A stretch of DNA of 64,000 nucleotides from positions 1 through 64,000 of the forward strand of contig NZ_JAALAA010000019.1 in assembly GCF_011045035.1 (NCBI RefSeq), written 5' to 3'. The notes beneath the pieces are model-generated. The model ran no database searches and was not told the origin of the DNA. It was given only the letters and a program-made list of their open reading frames with translations. This document shows, piece after piece, positions 25,227-38,804 of this stretch. The position numbers and the translations under genes are program-made. Numbering within the stretch: position 1 is the first letter of the stretch; every line of letters starts with the position of its first letter. The DNA comes from Nocardioides turkmenicus (GTDB lineage: Bacteria; Actinomycetota; Actinomycetes; Propionibacteriales; Nocardioidaceae).

Positions 25227-25804
25227 TCAGTTCTCGGTGAGCTCGACCTCGACGCCGCCGAGCAGCGCCGCAGCCATGTTGTAGAGGAACGCCGCGAGGG
25301 TGGCGACGGCGGTCATCAGGACGATGTTGACCACCGAGACGACCATGGTGAAGCCCATGACACGCGCGAGGCCGAGGTAGTCCTGCACGTTCCAGCCGGC
25401 GCTGGAGTCACCGACGACGTCCTGCACGGCCTGGTTGATCGCGTCCCAGACACCGGCGGCGCCGAGCACCGACCAGATGACGAAGACGGCGACGATCACC
25501 ACGACGCTGAGCGCGATCGAGAGGAGGAAGGACATCTTCATGACCGACCACGGGTCGATCCGGCTCAGGCTCAGCCGGGCCCGGCGCACCGATCCGCCGG
25601 CCGCGGCCCGCTCCGCGCCGGCTGGGCCGGAGGTGCGGGCGGTCGAGGCCACGGCGGAGGCGGCTGCCGAGGTCGTACGCTTGAACTCACTGGCGGCGTT
25701 GGCCACCGTGTCGGTGATCCGCTGGGTCACCGGCTGTGCTGCGGTCTCGTTCCGCTCGGTCATCGCGACTCCCCCAGTCGTGCTGTCGGCGGTGCGGTCC
25801 GTCA

Positions 25805-25805
<1 letters not shown>
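25227..25805 (-). CDS. DUF3566 transmembrane protein
   Basis: A 192-aa protein with an Ala/Thr-rich cytoplasmic N-terminus (about 1-78) and the DUF3566 domain: RARLSLSRIDPWSVMKMSF, two membrane helices (about 88-112 and 150-180) and a C-terminal GGVEVELTE. It always follows gyrA in actinobacteria (Rv0007 position). Its ATG touches the gyrA stop (1-nt overlap), indicating one operon. Role unknown, possibly division-related. Confidence 0.92.
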
Positions 25806-28504
<2,699 letters not shown>

Positions 28505-28553
28505 GATTTCACTTTCTGCGTGCGTCTATCGGTATCTAGCGTCTGGAACAGAC

Positions 28554-30644
<2,091 letters not shown>

Positions 30645-30973
30645 CGGTGCGATCCACCTGTCATTTCGGTCCGGAATCGGACGTGGTGTCGGTCGGGCAT
30701 GCAACGGGCCGACCAGCGCCGGGGAACAGAAACCTAGGACGATCGACCCAACCCCTATGTTACCCCGTAGAACCCCGGATTCCACGCACGCGGGCTTTCC
30801 TGAGGGGGAACTGTGACGGAAATGAGCGTCTGTGCGTCTCCTGACGGTGTCTCTGCGCCCTCAGCAGGGGGCTGGGTGAGTCCCTATACGTCCGGAGGGC
30901 GCCCAGAGCGGCAGATCGCGGCTCAGGCGACAGGCCTCGAACACCTGTTCACCGGTGCGATCGGGACGGCTTC
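30645..30973. other. gyrB leader/intergenic region
   Basis: 329 bp between dciA and gyrB on the same strand. It should hold the gyrB promoter reading leftward; a TAACAT hexamer at 30763-30758 is a weak -10 candidate. I see no hairpin terminator, repeat core or RNA gene. Confidence 0.35.
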
Positions 30974-31552
30974 TCAGCCGTAGGTGTCGCGTGGTCCGCG
31001 ACCATCCCGAAGACCGCGGGGGCCCTTCTTCCACGAAGGGAGATGCGGGCCGAGCACCTCGATGACGAGGACGGTTCCGTGGCCGAGCTCCTCGTTGAGC
31101 CGCTTGACCAGATTGGGTGCGAGCAGCTTGAGCTGGGTCGCCCAGGCGGTCGAGTCGGTGCGCACGGACAGCTTGCCGTCGGCGTACGACTCCGGGGTGG
31201 TGTGGTCGGCGATCTCCTCGCCGACGATGTCGGGCCAGCGGGCCATCACGCCGTGCACCCGCAGCGAGGTGTCCCAGCCGTGGTCGTTGACCATCCGGCT
31301 GACCACGGAGTCGATGAGCTGGGGGTCGCGGTCGTCGGGGCGGGCGCCGGAGACCATGCCGCGTCGCGTGGTGCCGTCGGGCGTACGCCGCTTCTTCCTC
31401 ATGCCCGCCTTGGGCGCGGGCATCTTGGCGGTCGCCCGGGTCAGGGAGCGGGCGAGGTCGAGGCCGTCGGGGCGCTTCTCGGGTTCTTCCTCCTCAGGGG
31501 TGGTCTCGACAAGCTCGACCACCGGCTCGACCACCGGCTCTTCGTCACTCAC
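30974..31552 (-). CDS. dciA: DciA (DUF721) replicative helicase loader/operator
   Basis: A 192-aa protein whose C-terminal half (about residues 80-180) is the DUF721/DciA domain (DSVVSRMVNDHGWD, MARWPDIVGEEIADHTTPES, LRVRTDSTAWATQL-like). DciA loads or assists DnaB helicase in bacteria lacking DnaC/DnaI (family knowledge). Residues 7-18 (VVEPVVELVETT) are encoded by a copy of the palindromic repeat. GTG start overlaps the recF end by 8 nt. Confidence 0.92.
   Translation of the reverse strand: MSDEEPVVEPVVELVETTPEEEEPEKRPDGLDLARSLTRATAKMPAPKAGMRKKRRTPDGTTRRGMVSGARPDDRDPQLIDSVVSRMVNDHGWDTSLRVHGVMARWPDIVGEEIADHTTPESYADGKLSVRTDSTAWATQLKLLAPNLVKRLNEELGHGTVLVIEVLGPHLPSWKKGPRGLRDGRGPRDTYG
31500..31523. 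repeat. Palindromic repeat inside dciA
   Basis: Core TCGACAAGCTCGA (31506-31518) with GGTGGTC-type arms, followed by a half copy. It is read in frame as VVELVETT near the DciA N-terminus. Confidence 0.9.
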
Positions 31553-32693
31553 CGCGGGTCACCTCGCCGGCCTTGACGTGGTAGCGGGCACCGGCCAGAG
31601 CCTCGGGTACGTCCTCGGGGACCGCGGCGGTGACCAGGACCTGCTCGGCGCCGGCGACCAGCTCGGCCAGCTGGACCCGGCGCTGGCTGTCGAGCTCGGC
31701 GAAGACGTCGTCGAGGATCAGGATGGGGTCGTCGCCGTCGGCACGCAGCAGGTCGTATGCAGCCAACCGGAGCGCCAGCGCGAACGACCAGGACTCGCCG
31801 TGGCTGGCGTAGCCCTTCACCGGGAGCCGCTCGGTGCCGGCGCTGATGTGGAGGAGCAGGTCGTCGCGGTGAGGGCCGACCAGGCTGATGCCGCGGTCGA
31901 GCTCGTCCTTCTGGCGTCGCGCCAGCTCCTCGAGGATTGCTTGGCGGAGGGTCCCTACGCTCGGGGTGGTGGTCTCGACAGGCTCGACCACCGGTTTGTA
32001 GGTGATGTCGGCGTCGTCGCGGCTCGCGCCGCGGGCGACGGTCTCGTAGGCCTTGCCGACGTACGGCTTGAGCGCGTCGACGAGGGCGAGACGTTGGGCC
32101 AGGATCTCGGCGCCGGTGCGGGCGAGGTGGTCGTCCCAGACGGCCAGGGTGGCGAGGGCGCCCTCGCGTGCCGAGCCGCGGGCGAGGCCGGCGGTCTTGA
32201 GCAGCGAGTTGCGCTGCTTGAGGATGCGGTCGTAGTCGCTGCGTACGCCTGCCAGACGGGGGCTGCGCAGGATCATCAGGTCGTCGAGGAAGCGCCGCCG
32301 GTCGGAGGGATCGCCCTTGACGAGGGTGAGGTCCTCGGGGGAGAAGACGACGGTGCGGACCAGGCCGACCAGGTCGCGGGTGCGGGGGAGCGGGCTCCGG
32401 TTGATCCGGGCCTTGTTGGCGCGGCCGGCGTTGATCTCGATCTCGAGCGTGGCGGTGCGGCCGTCGCGTACGACCGCCGCGCGCACCACGGCCTGGTCGG
32501 CGCCGGCCCGGACCAGCGGGGCGTCGGTGGCGACCCGGTGGGACTGCAGGCGGGATAGGTAGTCGATCGCCTCGACCAGGTTGGTCTTGCCCTGACCGTT
32601 GCGGCCGACGAACGCGGTCACACCCGCTTCGAGGGGGACCTCGATTGTGGGGTAGGAGCGGAAGTCATGGAGAGAGAGGTGGGAGACGTACAT
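31545..32693 (-). CDS. recF: DNA replication and repair protein RecF
   Basis: SMC-like ATPase of recombinational gap repair, 382 aa. Walker A is GRNGQGKTN (30-38), signature region VKGYASHGESWSFALALRL (Gly/Ser motif), Walker B PILILDDVFAELD. Residues 234-242 (PVVEPVETT) come from an inserted palindromic repeat in the connecting region before the signature motif. ATG at 32693; the frame further upstream is non-coding. Confidence 0.96.
   Translation of the reverse strand: MYVSHLSLHDFRSYPTIEVPLEAGVTAFVGRNGQGKTNLVEAIDYLSRLQSHRVATDAPLVRAGADQAVVRAAVVRDGRTATLEIEINAGRANKARINRSPLPRTRDLVGLVRTVVFSPEDLTLVKGDPSDRRRFLDDLMILRSPRLAGVRSDYDRILKQRNSLLKTAGLARGSAREGALATLAVWDDHLARTGAEILAQRLALVDALKPYVGKAYETVARGASRDDADITYKPVVEPVETTTPSVGTLRQAILEELARRQKDELDRGISLVGPHRDDLLLHISAGTERLPVKGYASHGESWSFALALRLAAYDLLRADGDDPILILDDVFAELDSQRRVQLAELVAGAEQVLVTAAVPEDVPEALAGARYHVKAGEVTRGE
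31968..31992. repeat. Palindromic repeat inside recF
   Basis: Complete 25-nt copy with core TCGACAGGCTCGA (31975-31987) and GGTGGTC/GACCACC arms. It keeps the recF frame open. Confidence 0.92.
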
Positions 32694-32722
32694 CGTGTTT
32701 CCTCTCTCGTTAAGGTGCCTGT

Positions 32723-33169
32723 ATGACCCAGTCTCCCAACCCTTACGGCCCGCCTCCAGGGCAGCCCGCCTCCGGCGGGTCGGCCGGACATCTCGACAGG
32801 CTCGATACATCGCCTTTCTACCTGTCGGTGATGGGCCAGGTCCACGGGCCCTACCCGGTCCAGCAGCTCGCTCAGATGGCTGCCGCCGGGCAGATCAAGT
32901 CGGACACCCCGGCCAGCCTCGGCACCGACCAGCAGTGGTTTCCCGTGAAACAGATCCCGGGCGTCTTCTCGAGCCGGGAGTGGCTGATCACCCTGCTGCT
33001 CTCGATCTTCCTGGGTTCCCTCGGCGTGGACAGGTTCTACGTCGGGCAGATCGGTCTCGGGATCCTGAAGCTGGTCACCTGTGGTGGGTTCGGGATCTGG
33101 ACGATCATCGACATCATCCTGGTCGCCGTGCGAAAGTTCCCGGATGCCGACGGTAAGCCCCTCTCCTGA
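32723..33169 (+). CDS. GYF_2 and TM2 domain membrane protein
   Basis: A 148-aa protein. Proline-rich N-terminus, GYF_2-like segment (about residues 35-80, VMGQVHGPYPVQQLAQMAA), then a TM2 domain with two helices (about 87-108 and 112-136) and the GVDRFYVGQIGLGILKL turn. Function unknown. Residues HLDRLDT near position 23-29 are encoded by a repeat core, and WFPVKQ by a parS-like sequence. It is inserted on the opposite strand between recF and gnd. Confidence 0.85.
   Translation: MTQSPNPYGPPPGQPASGGSAGHLDRLDTSPFYLSVMGQVHGPYPVQQLAQMAAAGQIKSDTPASLGTDQQWFPVKQIPGVFSSREWLITLLLSIFLGSLGVDRFYVGQIGLGILKLVTCGGFGIWTIIDIILVAVRKFPDADGKPLS
32793..32805. repeat. Repeat core in TM2 gene
   Basis: Exact core TCGACAGGCTCGA without intact outer arms, encoding LDRLD. 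Confidence 0.7.
32938..32951. promoter_or_regulatory. parS-like sequence in TM2 gene
   Basis: GTTTCCCGTGAAAC differs from the parS core GTTTCACGTGAAAC at one central position, the same change as in the site at 48095. It lies 3 kb from oriC inside a coding sequence; ParB binding is possible but unproven. Confidence 0.5.
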
Positions 33170-33590
33170 CCTGCGTCAGCGCGCCGCGGCGGTGAGCTCC
33201 ACGGAGGTCACCGCCGCGATCGGCGTCGGCGGGATCGTCATCGCGGCGCTCCTGCCCGCCGGCGGCATCGAGGACGGCCCGGTGATCTGCCCGTTCCGCG
33301 CGCTCACCGGTCTGCCCTGCCCCGGCTGCGGTCTGACCCGGTCGTGGGTCTACCTGATGCACGGTGACGTCGGGTCCTCGCTGGCGAGCAACTGGTTCGG
33401 ACCGGTGCTCATCGCGGCGATCGTCGTCCTCGCCGTGGTCGCGGGGCGATCCCGCCTCTCCGGGAGACGCCCCGCTGACCTCGACAAACTCGTGAAGAAC
33501 CCGGTCGTCCTGGGCCTCTTCGCACTCTTCGTCGCCCACGGCGCCGTGCGTCTGATCCTCACCATGACCGGAGTCATCGACCCCATCTAG
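33144..33590 (+). CDS. DUF2752 membrane protein
   Basis: A 148-aa protein with the DUF2752 signature CPFRALTGLPCPGCGLTRS and three membrane helices (about residues 25-42, 75-95 and 118-140). The ATG at 33144 overlaps the TM2 gene by 26 nt; a later GTG near 33193 is possible. TM2 and DUF2752 genes pair in many actinobacteria. A palindromic repeat starts 2 nt after the stop. Confidence 0.82.
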   Translation: MPTVSPSPDLRQRAAAVSSTEVTAAIGVGGIVIAALLPAGGIEDGPVICPFRALTGLPCPGCGLTRSWVYLMHGDVGSSLASNWFGPVLIAAIVVLAVVAGRSRLSGRRPADLDKLVKNPVVLGLFALFVAHGAVRLILTMTGVIDPI

Positions 33591-33592
33591 AT

Positions 33593-33640
33593 GGTGGTCG
33601 AGCCTGTCGAGCGGTGTATCGAGCTTGTCGAGATGACCAC
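33593..33640. repeat. Two nested palindromic repeats after DUF2752 gene
   Basis: Cores at 33598-33610 and 33619-33631. The left arm of the first is GGTGGTC and the right end is ATGACCACC, as if one copy had inserted into or recombined with another. Located between convergent DUF2752 and gnd. Confidence 0.88.
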
Positions 33641-33656
33641 CCGCGAAGCGGGTGGA

Positions 33657-34547
33657 TCAGGCCTCCGACTCCGAGATCACCGCGTGCCCGCCGAACCCGT
33701 TGCGCATCGCGGCGATCGCCTTCATGGCGTGGTCGTCCTCCTGCCGGGAGACGAACCGCGCGAACAGCGAGGCCGAGATCGCCGGCATCGGGACGGCGTT
33801 CTCGATCGCAGCCTCGACGGTCCAGCGGCCCTCGCCCGAGTCGTCGGCGTAGCCCTTGATCTTGTCGAGGTGCTCGTCGGCGCGCAGCTGGTCGACGAGC
33901 AGGTCGAGCAGCCAGGAGCGTACGACCGTGCCGGTGCGCCACGAGGCGAAGATCTCCGGGACGTTGTCGACGATGTCCACCTTGTCGAGGAGCTCCCAGC
34001 CCTCGGCGTAGGCCTGCATCATGGCGTACTCGATGCCGTTGTGGACCATCTTGGAGAAGTGGCCGGCGCCGGGGGTGGTGCCGCAGTGGACCAGGCCGTC
34101 CTCGGTGCCGGACGGCTTGAGCGCCTCGAAGGCCGGCATCACCTTGGCGGCGTCCTCCTCGGACCCGCCGTACATCAGGGCGTAGCCGTTCTGGAGACCC
34201 CAGACACCGCCGGAGACACCACAGTCGACGAAGCCGATGCCCTTCTCGGACAGGCTCTCGGCGTTCTTGGCGTCGTCGGTGTATTTCGAGTTGCCGCCGT
34301 CGACGACGAGGTCACCCTCGCCGAGGAGCTCCTTGAGCTCCGCGATCGTGGAGCGGGTCGGGTCGCCCGCCGGCACCATCACCCAGACCACCTTCGGGCT
34401 GGGCAGCGCCTCGACCATCTCCGCGAGGCTCGCCACGTCGGCGAGGTCAGGGTTGCGGTCGTATCCGACGACGGTGTGACCGGCCTCCCGCAGGCGGGTG
34501 CGCATGTTGCCACCCATCTTGCCGAGGCCGACGAGTCCGATGTGCAT
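33657..34547 (-). CDS. gnd: 6-phosphogluconate dehydrogenase, decarboxylating (short type)
   Basis: A 296-aa enzyme of the pentose phosphate pathway (6-phosphogluconate to ribulose 5-phosphate). The Rossmann motif GLVGLGKMGGNM, DGGNSKY, DCGVSGGVWGLQNG and KMVHNGIEYAMMQ (catalytic Lys) are all present. The short NAD-preferring form is usual at this position between dnaN and recF in Streptomyces and relatives. ATG start. Confidence 0.95.
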   Translation of the reverse strand: MHIGLVGLGKMGGNMRTRLREAGHTVVGYDRNPDLADVASLAEMVEALPSPKVVWVMVPAGDPTRSTIAELKELLGEGDLVVDGGNSKYTDDAKNAESLSEKGIGFVDCGVSGGVWGLQNGYALMYGGSEEDAAKVMPAFEALKPSGTEDGLVHCGTTPGAGHFSKMVHNGIEYAMMQAYAEGWELLDKVDIVDNVPEIFASWRTGTVVRSWLLDLLVDQLRADEHLDKIKGYADDSGEGRWTVEAAIENAVPMPAISASLFARFVSRQEDDHAMKAIAAMRNGFGGHAVISESEA

Positions 34548-34565
34548 ACGAGATTCCTTCAGATC

Positions 34566-34591
34566 CGGTGGTCGAGCCTGTCGAGACCACC
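34566..34591. repeat. Palindromic repeat between dnaN and gnd
   Basis: Complete copy, core 34572-34584, with GGTGGTC/GACCACC arms, in the short space between two same-strand genes. Confidence 0.92.
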
Positions 34592-34619
34592 CTACGAGCG
34601 AGGTGTGAGCGGGAGATGG

Positions 34620-35759
34620 TCAGGAAAGCAGGCGGCGCGGCATGAGCAGGTAGCGGAAGCCCGGCTCCTCGCCGCCCTCGGCCGGCTTGCCGCTGATCAC
34701 CACGGGCTTCGGGGCCTGGGTGAACGCGAGCTCGACGACCTGCTCGTCGATGGCCTGCAGCCCGTCGAGGAGGAACTGCGGGTTGAACCCGGTGGTCAGG
34801 CCCTCACCCTCCATGGTCGCCTCGATCGACTCGGAAGCCTGGGCCTCGTCGCCGGAGCCCGCGTCGAGAGTGAGCACGCCGTCCTCGAAGACCATCTGGA
34901 CCGCGGTGTTGCGCTCGGCGACCAGGGCCACGCGCTTGACCGACTCGACCAGCGACGCCTTGTCGACCAGCGCGGTGGTGAGGTGCTCGGCCGGGAACAG
35001 GCTGCGCACCTTCGGGAACTCGCCGTCGAGCAGGCGCGTCGTGGTGCGGCGTACGCCACCCGCGGCCGCGCCCTCGAAGCCGATGATCCCCTCGCCCGTG
35101 CCGGTGGTGGACAGCGCGAGGGTGACCTCGCTGCCGCTGGTCAGCGACTTGGCGGTGTCGCCGAGGACCTTCGCGGGCACCAGTGCCGCGAGGCTCTCGT
35201 CGGGGGTGGCCGGGTTCCACTCGAGCTCGCGGTGGGAGAGCCGGAAGCGGTCGGTGGCGAGCAGCGAGATCGTGGAGCCCTCGATCTCGAGCCGCACGCC
35301 GGTCAGCACCGGCAGCATGTCGTCACGGCCGGCGGCGGTCACGGCCTGGGCGACGGCGTGGGCGAACAGCTCCGACTTCACCGTGCCGGCAGCGGTCGGC
35401 ATCTCCGGCAGGGTCGGGTAGTCCTCGACCGGCATCGTCTGCAGGCTGAACCGCGCGCTCCCGCAGGTGAGCGAGACGCGGGAGCCGTCGGTCACCATCT
35501 CGACCGGCTTGGCCGGGAGGCTGCGGCAGATGTCGGCGAGCAGCTTGCCCGAGACCAGCGCCTTGCCCTCGTCGGCGACCTCGGCGGACAGCGTCGCTCG
35601 CGCGGAGGTCTCATAGTCGAACGTCGAGAGCACCAGGCCCTCGTGACCCGCCTCGATCAGGAGGCCGGAGAGCACCGGGGTGCTCGGGCGTACCGGAAGG
35701 CTGCGGGCAGCCCAGGCGACAGCATCCGCGAACACGTCGCGGTCGACGCGGAACTTCAC
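34620..35759 (-). CDS. dnaN: DNA polymerase III sliding clamp (beta)
   Basis: Processivity clamp, 379 aa, with the three-fold clamp architecture and conserved ends (MKFRVDRDVFADAVAWAAR; C-terminal YLLMPRRLLS). GTG at 35759 has AAGGACAGG upstream; the longer frame to 35897 runs into oriC. Divergent origin region on its upstream side. Confidence 0.97.
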   Translation of the reverse strand: MKFRVDRDVFADAVAWAARSLPVRPSTPVLSGLLIEAGHEGLVLSTFDYETSARATLSAEVADEGKALVSGKLLADICRSLPAKPVEMVTDGSRVSLTCGSARFSLQTMPVEDYPTLPEMPTAAGTVKSELFAHAVAQAVTAAGRDDMLPVLTGVRLEIEGSTISLLATDRFRLSHRELEWNPATPDESLAALVPAKVLGDTAKSLTSGSEVTLALSTTGTGEGIIGFEGAAAGGVRRTTTRLLDGEFPKVRSLFPAEHLTTALVDKASLVESVKRVALVAERNTAVQMVFEDGVLTLDAGSGDEAQASESIEATMEGEGLTTGFNPQFLLDGLQAIDEQVVELAFTQAPKPVVISGKPAEGGEEPGFRYLLMPRRLLS

Positions 35760-36367
35760 GATGACCTGTCCTTCTTCTAACTCGACATCGGGCGTATGAG
35801 GACATGCGCTCCGGGCTGTGCTCAACCCTTGAGGGGAGACGACACCGGTTCCGGAACGCCCCCGCGTTGACATGACCTGGAGTACGCATCCTGCCACGGA
35901 CCGCCGACAACCGGTAAGCGCTCATCGGTGTCGGCTCTTCACAGGCCTATCTGTGCACTCGAGGCGCCGAGCGGGTTGTCCCCAGGGAAGGGCGTTCGTG
36001 GAATTTCACCGAGGATCCATGGACGTAAATAGTTTCGTACGTCATAAGAGCATCTGTGGGAAATGTGGATGAGGCGCGTTGTCGCTGGTCAGCCCGGAAA
36101 ATGTGATTCCACAGGGGATGTGGACGCCCTGCTGAAATGACGCACGTCACTGTGGGCTGTGGAGAGTTGTCGGCCCGGTCCGGTGTTTTGTGCACAGGCC
36201 ATCCCCTTTTCCATCCCATTTGAACCGCCGGTTCTCCACAGGTTCCACCCAGCCTGTGGGCTGTGGACAACCTGGGAAATCTCGTCCTGTGGGTTTTGCA
36301 AATCCCAAAACGCGAAACGGCCGCCGCCCCGGTCGGGGTCGGCGGCCGCGTACGAACGCGGGTGCTG
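35760..36367. other. Chromosomal replication origin oriC
   Basis: A 608-bp non-coding region between dnaA and dnaN, relatively AT-rich for this genome. It is dense in DnaA-box-like 9-mers: TTGTCCCCA (35976), TGTGGGAAA (36055), TGTGGATGA (36065), ATTCCACAG (36106), TGTGGACGC (36119), TGTGGAGAG (36159), TTCTCCACA (36232) and the best match TGTGGACAA (36262-36270). AT-rich stretches near 36020-36050 and 36180-36220 could be unwinding sites. Function follows from position and boxes. Confidence 0.9.
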
Positions 36368-38098
36368 TCAGCCCTGGCGGGCCTGCATCTTGACGCGGTT
36401 GGTGAGCTCGGAGACCTGGTTGAAGACCGCCCGGCGCTCGGCGAGGAGCTGGTTGATCTTGCGCTCGGCGTACATCACGGTGGTGTGGTCGCGGCCGCCG
36501 AAGTGCTTGCCGATCTTCGGCAGGGAGTCCTCGGTGAGCTCACGACACAGATACATGGCGATCTGCCGGGCCATGACGAGGTGGCGCCCACGCGAGGGTC
36601 CGGTGAGCTCGTCGATCGACAGCCCGAAGTAGGCGGCGGTCTGGGCGATGATCAGGCCGGCGGTGATCTCGGGCTCGCCGCCCTCGGGGATCAGGTCCTT
36701 GAGCACGATCTCGGCCAGGGTCAGGTCGACGTCCTGGCGGTTGAGGTTGGCGAACGCCGTCACCCGGATCAGCGCGCCCTCGAGCTCACGGATGTTGGTC
36801 TGGATCTTGCTCGCGATGAACTCGAGCACGTCCGGCGGCGCGGTGAGCCGCTCCATCGCTGCCTTCTTACGGAGGATCGCGATGCGGGTCTCGATGTCGG
36901 GCGGCTGGACGTCGGTGATCAGACCCCACTCGAACCGGTTGCGCAGCCGGTCCTCGAGCGCCTCGAGCCGCTTGGGCGGACGGTCGGAGGTGAGCACGAT
37001 CTGCTTGTTGGCGTTGTGGAGCGTGTTGAAGGTGTGGAAGAACTCCTCCTGCGTCTGGGTCTTCCCCTCCAGGAACTGGATGTCGTCGATCAGCAGGACG
37101 TCGACATCGCGGTAGCGCCGCTTGAACCGGTCCTGCCGGTCGTCGCGGATCGCGTTGATGAACTCGTTGGTGAACTCCTCGGAGCTGACGTAGCGCACCT
37201 TCGCCCCGGAGTAGAGGCTGCGTACGTAGTGACCGATCGCGTGCAGCAGGTGGGTCTTGCCCAGACCGGACTCGCCGTAGACCAGCAGCGGGTTGTAGGC
37301 CTTGCCCGGCGCCTCGCTGACCGCGACCGCGGCCGCGTGCGGGAACCGGTTGGACGACCCGATGACGAAGGTCTCGAAGGTGTACTTCGGATTGAGCCGG
37401 GTCTCGAGGACGTTGTGGCTCGGCTCGCTCGCCCGCGTCGGCGGGCCGGGCACGAGCTGCCGCGGCGGGGGCGGCTCCTCGACGGGCGCGACCGGCGGCG
37501 CCGGGGGATTTGTCGACATGTCGGCATAGTCGGGACGTACGTCCTCACGGCCCGCGGGCGGAGCCGGCTGCGACGAGGGCGGCGGGGTGAGTGGAGCCTG
37601 CGGCCCCGCGTACGCGGGGGGAGCCGTCGGCTCGCCGGGAGGCTCGGTCGCCGCGGGCACGCCGGGGATCAGGCCCGGCGGGGTGGTCGGGTAGACCGAC
37701 TGGTGCGGGAAGGCCGACTGGTTCGGGAAGGCGTTCTGCTGCTGGAGGGCCGCGGCAGCGGCAGCATCCGCAGCGGCGATCTCCCGCTCGGAGATCATGA
37801 TCGCCTGGGTGTCGGGGTCGGGCGTGACCTCGATGTCGGGGTTGACGGTGACCGCGATCCGGATCTCGCGGGCGAAGATCTCACCGAGCGACTTCTCCAG
37901 CGTGCCGCGCAGGCGGCCCTCGATCTGGTTGCGGATGAAGTCGTTGGGGACCTCGACGATCGCGGTCGACCCGTGCAGGGTCAGCGGCTCACTGTCCCGG
38001 AGCCAGGCGCGCTGGTTCGGCGGAAGCTCGGCGACCACCCGCGTCCATGCGGACTGGAGATCTGGCTGTGGTTCTGGCGCGAGGCCGGAGTGCTCCAC
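36368..38098 (-). CDS. dnaA: Chromosomal replication initiator DnaA
   Basis: Initiator ATPase, 576 aa from GTG 38098. Domain I is about residues 1-90 (QSAWTRVVAELPPNQRAWL), then a long Pro/Ala/Gln-rich domain II (about 100-225) typical of actinobacteria. The AAA+ domain has Walker A GESGLGKT (275-282) and Walker B DVLLIDDIQFLEG. Domain IV ends with the DnaA signature GGRDHTTVMYAERKI. The GTG start has AGGGAAGGCAGGAA upstream; the open frame continues to 38245 but that part contains DnaA-box sequences and a Cys-rich unconserved peptide. Confidence 0.97.
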   Translation of the reverse strand: MEHSGLAPEPQPDLQSAWTRVVAELPPNQRAWLRDSEPLTLHGSTAIVEVPNDFIRNQIEGRLRGTLEKSLGEIFAREIRIAVTVNPDIEVTPDPDTQAIMISEREIAAADAAAAAALQQQNAFPNQSAFPHQSVYPTTPPGLIPGVPAATEPPGEPTAPPAYAGPQAPLTPPPSSQPAPPAGREDVRPDYADMSTNPPAPPVAPVEEPPPPRQLVPGPPTRASEPSHNVLETRLNPKYTFETFVIGSSNRFPHAAAVAVSEAPGKAYNPLLVYGESGLGKTHLLHAIGHYVRSLYSGAKVRYVSSEEFTNEFINAIRDDRQDRFKRRYRDVDVLLIDDIQFLEGKTQTQEEFFHTFNTLHNANKQIVLTSDRPPKRLEALEDRLRNRFEWGLITDVQPPDIETRIAILRKKAAMERLTAPPDVLEFIASKIQTNIRELEGALIRVTAFANLNRQDVDLTLAEIVLKDLIPEGGEPEITAGLIIAQTAAYFGLSIDELTGPSRGRHLVMARQIAMYLCRELTEDSLPKIGKHFGGRDHTTVMYAERKINQLLAERRAVFNQVSELTNRVKMQARQG

Positions 38099-38641
38099 AG
38101 ATTCCTGCCTTCCCTGATGGCTCGGGTGGTGGTCGGTATTGATGCAGCCTGGATCGGTGCAGCGGTCTGGTCTACATCCTCCACAGACTTTTCCACAAGC
38201 TGTGGAGCATCCCCGAATGTAGGCATCGGAGACCAACCGAGACACGTCGCCGTCCTCGAGAATCCGACCGTTCCGGCAGGTCAGGCGGGAAAAATAGATC
38301 CCAGCGTGGCATCCCCCCGAATGCGGCCGACGCTCCTGACGATGTGCAGGGAAACCTCGGTAGAGGACGAAGTTACCGGCAGGCGACCATCACGGGCAAC
38401 CCGTCCTCCACAGGTTGAGGGCGAATCACAGGTGTGTGATAGGGCGCGAGTTTGACCGTGGTTTCACCGTCCACGTACCGTTGCTAGGTCCGTCGAATCT
38501 ACGGGCGCCGCATGTCCACGCCTCGGTCGCCGAGGCGCGGACGGGCGGTGTTTGTTGAAACGGCCCGCCTGGAACCACCGAGGGCGACCCATCAGACCAG
38601 CCGGAAGAGCAGCCGGCCCCACACAACTAAGGAAGCACCCC
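38099..38641. promoter_or_regulatory. dnaA-rpmH divergent intergenic region
   Basis: 543 bp between divergent dnaA and rpmH. DnaA-box-like sequences cluster at 38177-38209 (TCCTCCACA, TTTTCCACA, TGTGGAGCA), just upstream of dnaA, fitting autoregulation. Another CCTCCACA lies at 38405. On the rpmH side TTGACC (38453-38458) and TACCGT (38477-38482) form a candidate promoter. No repeat cores occur here. Confidence 0.6.
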
Positions 38642-38779
38642 GTGAGCAAGCGTACTTACCAGCCGAACAACCGCCGCCGTCACAAGACGCACGGTTTCCG
38701 CCTGCGCATGCGCACCCGTGCCGGCCGTGCCATCCTCGCGGCGCGCCGCCGCAAGGGTCGCAAGAGCCTGACCGTCTGA
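38642..38779 (+). CDS. rpmH: 50S ribosomal protein L34
   Basis: 45-aa basic ribosomal protein with the L34 signature (KRTYQPNNRRRHKTHGFRLR, then MRTRAGRAILAARRRKGRK). GTG start with AAGGAAG upstream. First gene of the rpmH-rnpA-yidD-yidC-khpB cluster, divergent from dnaA. Confidence 0.98.
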   Translation: MSKRTYQPNNRRRHKTHGFRLRMRTRAGRAILAARRRKGRKSLTV

Positions 38780-38804
38780 GGCCCCGGCCTCAGCCACCAC
38801 GCGC

